This document shows positions 32,331-39,657 of a stretch of 64,000 bases of DNA, in pieces. The notes beneath the pieces were generated by a model, which did no database searches, was not told where the DNA came from, and worked only from the letters and a program-made list of their open reading frames with translations. A program made the position numbers and the translations under genes. Each line of letters opens with the position of its first letter. Within the stretch, counting starts at the first letter, position 1. The stretch is taken from positions 62,001 to 126,000 of the forward strand of contig JBFWUN010000001.1 in the NCBI GenBank assembly GCA_050247235.1. The letters run 5' to 3'. The DNA comes from CAIKBL01 sp050247235. Its GTDB lineage: Bacteria; Pseudomonadota; Gammaproteobacteria; Ga0077536.

Positions 32331-34484
32331 GTGCTGGAATCCTCCCTGACCGCGCCCGCCGTCGTCGCCCGGCTGATCCGCCTGGTGACCGGCCGCGCCG
32401 TGCCCATCGACCCGCTCGGCGAGACGCGCGCCCTGGTGTTCACGGTCGCGAGCCTGGCGACACTCGTCACGCTGGCGTTCTACGCGGGGTTCTTCGCGCT
32501 CTACGAGCGCCCCCTGGATGCACTCGTGATGAGCCTGCTGGTGCCTGCCACGGTACTGAACATGTGGTTCTGTCGGCGCACTGGCGCCCTGGTACCGGCG
32601 CTGTACCTGCTGGTCGGCGCGATGTTCGCGGTGATCGGTTACCTGGTCTGGCGCGAGGGCGGCGCGGGACCGACGATCTGGTGGCTGGCCGTGCCCGCCT
32701 ACACGTTCATCAACGCGGCGCTCTATCGCGCGGGCGCCATCGCGTTCGCCGCGGCCGTCGCGCTGCAGGTCGGAATCCACCTGCTGACCCGGCACGGCGT
32801 GGCACTGCCGGGCAATCTCGGCACGGACCCGGCGCTGCTGTCGCTGACGTCGCGCGTCGGCTTCTTCGTGACGATCCTGCTGACGCTGGCAATCATCGAT
32901 CGCCTGCGCTTTCGCAGTCTCCGCAAGCTCTCCGAGACGAACGCCGCGCTGCAGGAAGCCAACCGGCTTGCGCGGAGCGCGGTGGACGCGAAGTCGCGCT
33001 TCCTCGCGACGATGAGTCACGAGATCCGAACCCCGCTGAACGGCATGCTCGGCGCCGCGGAGCTCCTGCAGCGGAGCGCGCTCACGCCGGCGCAGCGGAA
33101 CTTCGTCGACATCTTTCACCAGAGCGGTCGGCACCTGATGGTGCTGGTCAACGATGTGCTGGACTTCTCCAAGCTCGAAGCCGGGCGCCTGACGCTCGAG
33201 CGCGCGCCGTTCGTACTGCGCGAGCTGGTGGAGACGGTGGCGGAGACCCACGCGCCGGCCGCGCATGCCAAGGGCCTGGTGATGTCCGCGTACGTTTCCC
33301 CGGACGCCCCGCTGAAAGTGATCGGCGATGTATCGCGCCTGCGCCAGGTACTGTCCAACCTGTTGAGCAACGCCGTGAAATTCACTGCGCGCGGCGACGT
33401 CAGCCTCGAAATCGAGCGGCTCGAGACCAGCAGTTCGCGGCGCACCGAACTCCGCTTCCATGTTCGTGACACCGGCATCGGGATCGACCCCGGGCAGGCG
33501 GCGCAGCTGTTCCAGGCGTTTCGCCAGGCGGACGACTCGACCACGCGTCTCTACGGCGGTACCGGACTCGGCCTCACGATCAGCGGCGACCTGGTACGGC
33601 TGATGGGCAGCCGGATCGAGGTCTCCAGCTTGCCCGGGCAGGGAGCCTGCTTCTCGTTCACGCTGCTGCTGGACATCGACGCGACGACCGACGACGTTCC
33701 GCGGCTGGACGCGCCGTGGCGACTGGCGGTGGTGGATGCCTCGGTGCCCGCGCGGCGTGCGCTCAGCGCGACCGCGCTCGCCGTCGGCGCCCAGGTCATC
33801 GAGCCCTGCCCCGGGGCTTCACCCGCGCCGGATCGCCTGCTCGTCACCGCGCGCGCCGTCGCGGATCCGGCGTCACGCGAGGTGCTCGCGGCCTGGCCGG
33901 AGATTCCCCGGATCTACGTGCGCACGCTCGACGACTCCGCGCAGCCCGCGTTCGATGCGGTGGCCATCCTGAGTGAGCCGGTGCGCAGCCGCGCGCTCGT
34001 GGAACTGCTGGCGAACCGCGCCGCCGCCGGGCCATCGCCTGACGCCACGCGCCCGCGGGCGGGCCGCACGGCGATGCGCGTGCTGCTGGTGGAGGACAAC
34101 CAGGTCAATCAGCTGGTGGCGCTCGCGATGCTGGAGGAAACCGGGTGCATCGTCGACACTGCCGCGGACGGCGCGGAAGCGCTTGCCTGCTGGGCGCGCG
34201 GGTCCTACGACCTCGTGCTGATGGACTGCCAGATGCCGGTGCTGGACGGCTTCGAAGCGACCCGCCGCCTGCGCACGCGCGAGGAGGACGAGGCACGCGA
34301 GCGTACCCGTATCGTCGCGCTGACGGCCAACGCGTTCGCCGAGGATCGCGCGCGCTGCCTGGAGGCCGGCATGGATGACTTTCTCGCCAAGCCGTTCACC
34401 CGCGAACAGCTGGTGGCGGTATTGCAGGCGCCGGCACCGTCCGCGCCACCACGTTCGCCGGCAGAGGCTGCAGACGCGGCGTGA
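32331..34484 (+). CDS. RpfC-like hybrid sensor histidine kinase
   Basis: A 717-residue hybrid kinase. About five N-terminal membrane helices lie between residues 35 and 190, without a large periplasmic domain. Then a coiled linker, the phospho-acceptor H230 (MSHEIRTPLNG), ATP domain (NLLSNAVKF, DTGIGI, GGTGLGLTI), a degenerate receiver-like stretch and a C-terminal receiver with phospho-acceptor D632 (VLMDCQMPVLDG; TANAFAED; AKPF). This layout resembles RpfC of the DSF signalling system, but the HPt domain is absent, so phosphate must pass to a separate HPt. The start is GTG 32331; no strong ribosome site is visible. No rpfF or rpfG adjoins. Confidence 0.87.
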   Translation: MLESSLTAPAVVARLIRLVTGRAVPIDPLGETRALVFTVASLATLVTLAFYAGFFALYERPLDALVMSLLVPATVLNMWFCRRTGALVPALYLLVGAMFAVIGYLVWREGGAGPTIWWLAVPAYTFINAALYRAGAIAFAAAVALQVGIHLLTRHGVALPGNLGTDPALLSLTSRVGFFVTILLTLAIIDRLRFRSLRKLSETNAALQEANRLARSAVDAKSRFLATMSHEIRTPLNGMLGAAELLQRSALTPAQRNFVDIFHQSGRHLMVLVNDVLDFSKLEAGRLTLERAPFVLRELVETVAETHAPAAHAKGLVMSAYVSPDAPLKVIGDVSRLRQVLSNLLSNAVKFTARGDVSLEIERLETSSSRRTELRFHVRDTGIGIDPGQAAQLFQAFRQADDSTTRLYGGTGLGLTISGDLVRLMGSRIEVSSLPGQGACFSFTLLLDIDATTDDVPRLDAPWRLAVVDASVPARRALSATALAVGAQVIEPCPGASPAPDRLLVTARAVADPASREVLAAWPEIPRIYVRTLDDSAQPAFDAVAILSEPVRSRALVELLANRAAAGPSPDATRPRAGRTAMRVLLVEDNQVNQLVALAMLEETGCIVDTAADGAEALACWARGSYDLVLMDCQMPVLDGFEATRRLRTREEDEARERTRIVALTANAFAEDRARCLEAGMDDFLAKPFTREQLVAVLQAPAPSAPPRSPAEAADAA

Positions 34485-34625
34485 GCGCAATTCTCCACGA
34501 CGCGCCGCCGCAGTCCTGGCTGCACAACGCCACGCGCGTCCCGCCGCCCTGGCGCAATTGCCGCCGGCAACACTGACCGCAACCGGATAGGATCACGCCA
34601 CCAGTCCGCTCTCCAGGGATGCCAT

Positions 34626-35009
34626 ATGCCGTTCTTCGTAGTGCGTCTCGGAACGCCACGCCGCGTCGGGGAAGGTCTGCGCATCGGCACCGTGCGATTC
34701 CCGCCGCGCGGCGTGCCGAAGGAAGCCCGCGCGCGCGAAGACTGGTTCGATCTCTGGTATCCGAATCTGGCGCCGAGCGCGCAGACCCTGCGTGCATTCC
34801 GCGGCGCCGGCGACACGGGATGGCATGGCTTCGAGCGTGCGTACCGGCGCGAAATGACGTCGCCCGAACACCGGCGCACCCTCGAGCTGCTCGCCGCGTT
34901 GTCGCACCACGCGGCATTCTCGGTCGGCTGCTACTGCGCGGACGAAACCCGTTGTCACCGGCGAATCCTCCGCGAACTGCTGCTCGCCGCGGGTGCGCAG
35001 CCCGCCTGA
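34626..35009 (+). CDS. DUF488-family protein
   Basis: A 127-residue soluble protein of the DUF488 family, shown by RLGTPRRVGEGLRIGTVRFPPRGVPKE, DLWYPNLAPS, the tail ALLSHHAAFSVGCYCADETRCHRRIL, and its size. The CYCAD..RCHR motif is characteristic. Function is not established; members occur next to many unrelated genes. The ATG at 34626 has AGGGA about 8 bp upstream. It is 74 bp before argG and may share transcription with it, although argG has its own promoter candidate. Confidence 0.85.
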   Translation: MPFFVVRLGTPRRVGEGLRIGTVRFPPRGVPKEARAREDWFDLWYPNLAPSAQTLRAFRGAGDTGWHGFERAYRREMTSPEHRRTLELLAALSHHAAFSVGCYCADETRCHRRILRELLLAAGAQPA

Positions 35010-35019
35010 AGGCGGCTTC

Positions 35020-35048
35020 TGGACGCGACAGGGGACCGCGGGCACAAT
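35020..35048 (+). promoter_or_regulatory. Candidate argG promoter
   Basis: TGGACG (35020-35025), a 17-nt spacer and CACAAT (35043-35048) give a sigma-70-like promoter with four and five matches to consensus. The start would fall near 35055, about 30 nt before the argG ATG. Confidence 0.5.
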
Positions 35049-35083
35049 GCGCCTCCCTGCAATTCCCTGCGAAATCCGCCGCC

Positions 35084-36301
35084 ATGTCCAAGTCGTCCGT
35101 CAAGAAAGTGGTGCTCGCCTATTCCGGCGGGCTGGATACCTCCGTGATTCTCAAGTGGCTGCAAGAGACCTACGACTGCGAGATCGTGACGTTCACGGCC
35201 GACATCGGCCAGGGTGAAGAACTGGAACCCGCCCGCCGCAAGGCCGAACTGCTGGGCGTCAAGGAGATCTTCATCGATGACCTGCGCGAGGAATTCGTAC
35301 GCGACTTCGTGTTCCCGATGTTCCGCGCGAACACGATCTACGAAGGCGAGTACCTGCTTGGCACGTCGATCGCGCGCCCGCTGATCGCGAAGCGTCTCGT
35401 CGAGATCGCGCGCATGACCGGTGCCGACGCGATCTCCCACGGGGCCACCGGCAAGGGCAACGACCAGGTCCGGTTCGAACTCGGCGCGTACGCGCTGCAG
35501 CCGGAGATTCGCGTCATCGCGCCATGGCGCGAGTGGAATCTCACTTCGCGCGAGACGCTGCTCGCGTACGCCGAGAAGCACGGCATTCCCATCGAGTACA
35601 AGAGCGGCACGAAGTCCCCCTACTCGATGGATGCGAATCTCCTGCACATCTCCTACGAAGGAGGGGTGCTCGAGGACCCGTGGACGCCGGCCGAGGAATC
35701 GATGTGGCGCTGGACGGTTTCTCCCGAGGCTGCGCCGGATCGCGCCACCCAGCTCGACCTCGCATTCGAACGCGGCGATCCCGTTGCGCTCGACGGCCAG
35801 CGCCTGTCCCCCGCGGCGCTGCTCGCGCGGCTGAACGAGATTGGCGGCGCGAACGGCATCGGACGGCTCGACCTCGTCGAGAATCGCTACGTCGGCATGA
35901 AGTCGCGCGGCTGCTACGAAACACCCGGCGGCACCATCCTGCTGCGCGCACACCGCGCGATCGAGTCGATCACGCTGGACCGCGAAGTGGCGCACCTCAA
36001 GGACGAACTGATGCCGCGCTATGCCTCGCTGGTCTACAACGGGTACTGGTGGAGCCCGGAACGCCTGATGCTGCAGTCCATGATCGATGACTCCCAGGCA
36101 CGTGTGAACGGCACCGTGCGCGTGAAGCTCTACAAGGGCAACGTCACCGTGGTGGGTCGCCAGTCCGAACGCGACAGCCTGTTCAACACCACGCTCGCGA
36201 CGTTCGAGGACGACGCCGGCACCTACAACCAGGCGGACGCCGGTGGCTTCATCCGGCTGAACGCGTTGCGGATGCGGGTGGCGGCGCGCCGGGACGGCTG
36301 A
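35084..36301 (+). CDS. argG: Argininosuccinate synthase
   Basis: A 405-residue enzyme joining citrulline and aspartate with ATP to argininosuccinate in arginine synthesis. The N-type PP-motif AYSGGLDTS is near residue 13; DAISHGATGKGNDQVRFE, APWREW, GTKSPYSMDANLLHISYEGG and ENRYVGMKSRGCYETPGG are family blocks. It belongs to the shorter type I group, not the long E. coli-type. ATG at 35084; the frame is open upstream but codes antisense of other features. It converges with the CrtA-like gene, leaving a 3-bp gap. No other arg genes are in the window. Confidence 0.97.
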   Translation: MSKSSVKKVVLAYSGGLDTSVILKWLQETYDCEIVTFTADIGQGEELEPARRKAELLGVKEIFIDDLREEFVRDFVFPMFRANTIYEGEYLLGTSIARPLIAKRLVEIARMTGADAISHGATGKGNDQVRFELGAYALQPEIRVIAPWREWNLTSRETLLAYAEKHGIPIEYKSGTKSPYSMDANLLHISYEGGVLEDPWTPAEESMWRWTVSPEAAPDRATQLDLAFERGDPVALDGQRLSPAALLARLNEIGGANGIGRLDLVENRYVGMKSRGCYETPGGTILLRAHRAIESITLDREVAHLKDELMPRYASLVYNGYWWSPERLMLQSMIDDSQARVNGTVRVKLYKGNVTVVGRQSERDSLFNTTLATFEDDAGTYNQADAGGFIRLNALRMRVAARRDG

Positions 36302-36304
36302 GCG

Positions 36305-37045
36305 TCAACCACGCGACGCCTCGACGAGTTCACGCACAGGATCGCACCCGCCCCACGTGCCGCGGCTCGCAACCACGCGGGCGCGGGTGAAGGACGCGCG
36401 ATCGAGCATCGACCGCTCGCGATGCTGCGCCAATGTCTCCGCGTGCAGACCGCCGGCGTACGCCGCACGCAGCATCGCGGCATCTTCCTGCCACAGCGTG
36501 AACGTCGTCCCGTCACATGCGTCTCCGGGTGTCATCAGCGCGGAGCGCAGGTTGCCCGGCAATCCTTCGAAGTGGCTTCTGATCGCGTAGGTCCTCCGCA
36601 CGAATTCGACCAGGCGCGGCATCGCTCCCGCAATCGACAGGTCATGGCCGGCCGTGGTGAGCACTGCCAGCGGACCGCCGGGATCCTTTCCCACGCGAAT
36701 TGCCGCCGAGATTTCCACGCGCCCGCGCCAGTTCACTTCGCCGCGGTGCGAGAATGGCAGCAACAGTGCATGCCACGCCTCGGTCGCGTCTTCGAGAAAC
36801 GGAAGATGCGCGGTGGGACTGGTGAGTACTGTTTCGGCTGCCGCGCGGTCTTCGTAGATGCCGAACGCGCCCCAGTGTTCGCTGGCCGACACCGGCAGTC
36901 CGTCCGTCGCCAGCCTCGCATCTCGACCCACGCGCCAGCACTCCGCCGTCGCGGGCCCGCCGAGCAGCATGTCTGCCTGGTCGACCGGGCGTGCGTAACG
37001 CACACGATGCATCGTCAGCCAGTGATGTCGGTGGTTGCCGGACAT
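36305..37045 (-). CDS. CrtA-like (spheroidene monooxygenase-related) protein
   Basis: A 246-residue soluble protein. FTLWQEDAAMLRAAYAGGLHAETLAQHRERSMLDRASFTRARVVASRGTW is reminiscent of the C-terminal block of CrtA, the haem-containing spheroidene monooxygenase (LW.....M..FAY....H......R......F.RF), and FLEDATEAWHALLLPF lies in the middle. No carotenoid genes are nearby, so the substrate is probably different. AAGGGGG 5 bp before ATG 37045 supports the start. It is convergent with argG and divergent from the arsR-like gene. Family assignment is tentative. Confidence 0.55.
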   Translation of the reverse strand: MSGNHRHHWLTMHRVRYARPVDQADMLLGGPATAECWRVGRDARLATDGLPVSASEHWGAFGIYEDRAAAETVLTSPTAHLPFLEDATEAWHALLLPFSHRGEVNWRGRVEISAAIRVGKDPGGPLAVLTTAGHDLSIAGAMPRLVEFVRRTYAIRSHFEGLPGNLRSALMTPGDACDGTTFTLWQEDAAMLRAAYAGGLHAETLAQHRERSMLDRASFTRARVVASRGTWGGCDPVRELVEASRG

Positions 37046-37167
37046 GTGTCCCCCTTGGATCGTGACTGCGGGCTGCCGGGTCGTTCACATCTTCCCGGCC
37101 GTGCGGTCGGCACGCCGCGCGCCCCCCGCCGGTATCCGCAGGTTAGCGAATCTCACCTCCGCGCGCC

Positions 37168-37197
37168 TTGACGGCAGGTCGGGCAGGCGACAATACT
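37168..37197 (+). promoter_or_regulatory. Candidate promoter of the arsR-like gene (leaderless)
   Basis: TTGACG (37168-37173), an 18-nt spacer and AATACT (37192-37197). A start 7-8 bp later coincides with the ATG at 37205, and no Shine-Dalgarno sequence precedes it, so the transcript may be leaderless. Confidence 0.4.
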
Positions 37198-37204
37198 TCA
37201 CCAC

Positions 37205-37624
37205 ATGGTTAACTTTAAGACGACCCCGCTCGATCGCACGTTCGCGGCCCTCGCGGATCCCACGCGACGCGCACTGCTGGCGCGGCTCGGCGCGGAGGTC
37301 GAAGTCACGGTCAGCGCGCTGTCGCGCCCGTTCGCGCTGTCGCTGCCTGGTGTCATGAAGCACCTGAAAGTGCTCACGCTCGCGGGTCTCGTCGAACAAC
37401 GCAAGCAGGGACGGGTGGTCTCCTGCCGGCTGCGGCCGGAAGGCCTCGCCGAAGCCGAGGCTTGGCTCGAGGCCCAGCGCGCGTTCTGGACCGCCCGGCT
37501 CGATCGCCTGACCGACCTGCTCGAGGAGGAATCGTGGACACCGACAACCCCAGCCTCACCCTCACGCGCCGGATCGACGCGCCGCCCGCGCGGGTCTTCG
37601 CGGCGTGGACAGAACCGCGGCTGA
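37205..37624 (+). CDS. ArsR-family winged-helix repressor
   Basis: A 139-residue ArsR-type regulator: DRTFAALADPTRRALLARL begins the winged helix, LSRPFALSLPGVMKHLKVLTLAGLVEQRKQGR is the recognition helix and wing. There are no cysteine metal sites, as in the subgroup paired with SRPBCC (AHSA1) proteins. Its last 91 bp overlap the start of the SRPBCC gene in another frame, and the C-terminal Ser/Arg/Pro-rich tail is read from that overlap. It probably represses its own operon of ArsR, SRPBCC and DUF899. Confidence 0.9.
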   Translation: MVNFKTTPLDRTFAALADPTRRALLARLGAEVEVTVSALSRPFALSLPGVMKHLKVLTLAGLVEQRKQGRVVSCRLRPEGLAEAEAWLEAQRAFWTARLDRLTDLLEEESWTPTTPASPSRAGSTRRPRGSSRRGQNRG

Positions 37625-37998
37625 TCGCGCGCTGGTGGCAGCCCGTGCCGGCCGACGGCGCGGATGCCGTCCGGGCCGAGATCGACCTGCGGGTCGGCGG
37701 GCGCTATCGCATCGTGATTCGCGGCGCCGACGGCGCGGAGCACGATGTGGGGGGCGAGTACGAGGAGATCGAACCCGACCGCCGGCTGGTGTTCACGTGG
37801 GCGTGGCGCTCGACCCCGACGCGCGTGTCGCGCGTACGCGTGACGCTGGCCCCCGACGGCGGCGGCACCCGGCTCACGCTCACGCACGAGCGCTTCGCCG
37901 ATGAAACCGCGCGCGATCGCCACCGCGGCGGCTGGACGAGGATCCTCGACGCGCTCGCGGATACGTTCGCAGGCCCGGCGTCACAGCGCGCACACTGA
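37534..37998 (+). CDS. SRPBCC (AHSA1-like) domain protein
   Basis: A 154-residue START-like protein of the AHSA1 group: LTLTRRIDAPPARVFAAWTEP, LIARWWQP, DLRVGGRYRIVIRG, GEYEEIEPDRRLVFTW and GGTRLTLTHERF cover the single hydrophobic-pocket domain. GAGGAGGA just upstream supports GTG 37534 as start. The gene overlaps the regulator by 91 bp in another frame. Such proteins bind small hydrophobic ligands; in ArsR pairs the ligand is often the inducer or a xenobiotic, which is inference here. Confidence 0.88.
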   Translation: MDTDNPSLTLTRRIDAPPARVFAAWTEPRLIARWWQPVPADGADAVRAEIDLRVGGRYRIVIRGADGAEHDVGGEYEEIEPDRRLVFTWAWRSTPTRVSRVRVTLAPDGGGTRLTLTHERFADETARDRHRGGWTRILDALADTFAGPASQRAH

Positions 37999-38043
37999 AT
38001 CCCCCGAGTTCCCAATCTGACGAACACACGAGAGGAGCTGCCC

Positions 38044-38757
38044 ATGACCACCCACCGCATCGTGAATCATGCCGACTGGCTGACTGCGCGCCGCGCACTG
38101 CTCGAGGAAGAGAAAGCCTTCTCCCGTGCACGTGACCTGCTGGCGCAGCGGCGCCGCGAACTTCCGTGGGAGGAAGTGACCAAGCCGTACGCGTTCGATA
38201 CCCCGCAGGGTCCGCGTTCCCTGGCCGAGCTCTTTGGTCGCCGCAGCCAGCTCTTCGTGTACCACTTCATGCTCGGACCCGGCTGGGCCGAGGGCTGCAA
38301 GAGCTGCTCGTACCTCGCCGATCACTTCGACGGCATGCTGCCGCACCTCGTGCAGCGGGATGTCAGCTTCACTGCCGTCTCGCACGCGCCGTTGACGGAG
38401 ATCGAAACGTTCAAGCGGCGGATGGGGTGGCGCTTTCCGTGGGTGTCGGCGCACGGCACCGACTTCAACTTCGATCTGGATGCCTCGTTCCGACCGGATG
38501 AGCTTGCGGCCGGCCGGTGCACCTACAATTACGGTCCGCGTGACGGCCAGATCACCGAACTGCCGGCCGCCAGCGTGTTCTTCCGCGACACCGACGGCCG
38601 CGTGTTCCACACGTACTCGTGCTACGCACGCGGGCTCGACCTCCTGATCGGGACCTACAACTATCTCGACCTGCTGCCGAAGGGGCGTGACGAAGAGGCG
38701 CTGGAGTTCACGATGGGGTGGGTGCGGCACCACGATCGGTACGACACGGTGGTGTAA
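38044..38757 (+). CDS. DUF899 thioredoxin-like protein
   Basis: A 237-residue DUF899 member with thioredoxin-like fold. It has a CxxC-type pair C85/C88 (GWAEGCKSCSYLADHFDGM), LFGRRSQLFVYHFMLGP, FTAVSHAPL and NYGPRDGQITELPAASVFF. GAGAGGAGCTG 7 bp before the ATG is a good ribosome site. It lies 45 bp after the SRPBCC gene, an arrangement seen often with ArsR/SRPBCC sets, so it belongs to the same unit. A redox or detoxification role is inferred; reaction unknown. Confidence 0.88.
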   Translation: MTTHRIVNHADWLTARRALLEEEKAFSRARDLLAQRRRELPWEEVTKPYAFDTPQGPRSLAELFGRRSQLFVYHFMLGPGWAEGCKSCSYLADHFDGMLPHLVQRDVSFTAVSHAPLTEIETFKRRMGWRFPWVSAHGTDFNFDLDASFRPDELAAGRCTYNYGPRDGQITELPAASVFFRDTDGRVFHTYSCYARGLDLLIGTYNYLDLLPKGRDEEALEFTMGWVRHHDRYDTVV

Positions 38758-38928
38758 CCTCCCGGGTGTAGGCGTGCGTCTGATCACGCGAGGTCTCGCT
38801 GGCGCGGCCCCGTGCCCGGCGACGGGTGGCACCGGGAACGCCGCGGCCGGTCCGGGCCTGCGTCACTACCGCGGTACGGCGTACGATGGGCCTGCCCGCC
38901 ACGACCGGCGCTTTCAGGAGAGGACCTC

Positions 38929-39585
38929 ATGTCACTGCAGTACAGGCTTTATCATTCGCCCGGCGCGTGTTCGCTGGCACCGCATGTCGTGCTCGAGGAA
39001 CTGGGCGTGCCATTCGAGCCGGTTCGTATCGTCATCGCCGACGGTGCCAACCGTTCACCCGAGTACCTCGCGGTCAATCCGCGGGGGCGCGTGCCGGCCC
39101 TGGAGATCCTGGGACCCGGCGAGCCCCGCATACTGACCGAGGCGCTCGCCATCCTGGTGTTTCTCGCGCAGCGCCACCCCGAGCCACGCCTCCTGGACCC
39201 GGATCCCGAACAGTTCGCCCGTCTGCTCGAATGGATGAGCTGGCTGGGGTCCACTGTCCACCAGACCGGGATCCGCGCGATCCTGCGGCCCGAACGCTTC
39301 ACGGCGGATCCGGCCGGCGCCGCCGCGATCGAATCCCGTGCGCGCGAGTTCGTCGCTTCGGCTTATGACGATCTCGAGTCCCGTCTTCCGGATCGCGGGT
39401 ACGCGCTCGGCGACAGCTACACGATCCTGGATGCGTACCTGCTGGTGTTCTACCGGTGGGGCAACAAGGTCGGACTCGACCTCCGCACACGCTGCCCACG
39501 GTTCGCGCGGATCATGGACCTGGTGCGCGCACGTCCCGCGGTGCTGCGGGTCATCGCCCGTGAAGGGATCGATGTCGGTCCGTAG
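38929..39585 (+). CDS. Glutathione S-transferase
   Basis: A 218-residue GST. The N-terminal thioredoxin-like domain has YHSPGACSLAPHVVLEELGVPF (catalytic Ser/Cys region) and the cis-Pro segment NPRGRVPALEI, followed by TEALAILVFLAQRHPE; the helical C-terminal domain ends with ALGDSYTILDAYLLVFYRWG. AGGAGAGGA 5-8 bp before ATG 38929. It resembles beta-class bacterial GSTs. It is probably a single-gene unit 171 bp after the DUF899 gene. Substrate unknown. Confidence 0.9.
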   Translation: MSLQYRLYHSPGACSLAPHVVLEELGVPFEPVRIVIADGANRSPEYLAVNPRGRVPALEILGPGEPRILTEALAILVFLAQRHPEPRLLDPDPEQFARLLEWMSWLGSTVHQTGIRAILRPERFTADPAGAAAIESRAREFVASAYDDLESRLPDRGYALGDSYTILDAYLLVFYRWGNKVGLDLRTRCPRFARIMDLVRARPAVLRVIAREGIDVGP

Positions 39586-39657
39586 TCCGCAACGCCACGC
39601 TTCCCGGGCGGCGATCCGCGCTCGTCCATCGGCGCCACGTGCGGCACGCGGGGATCC

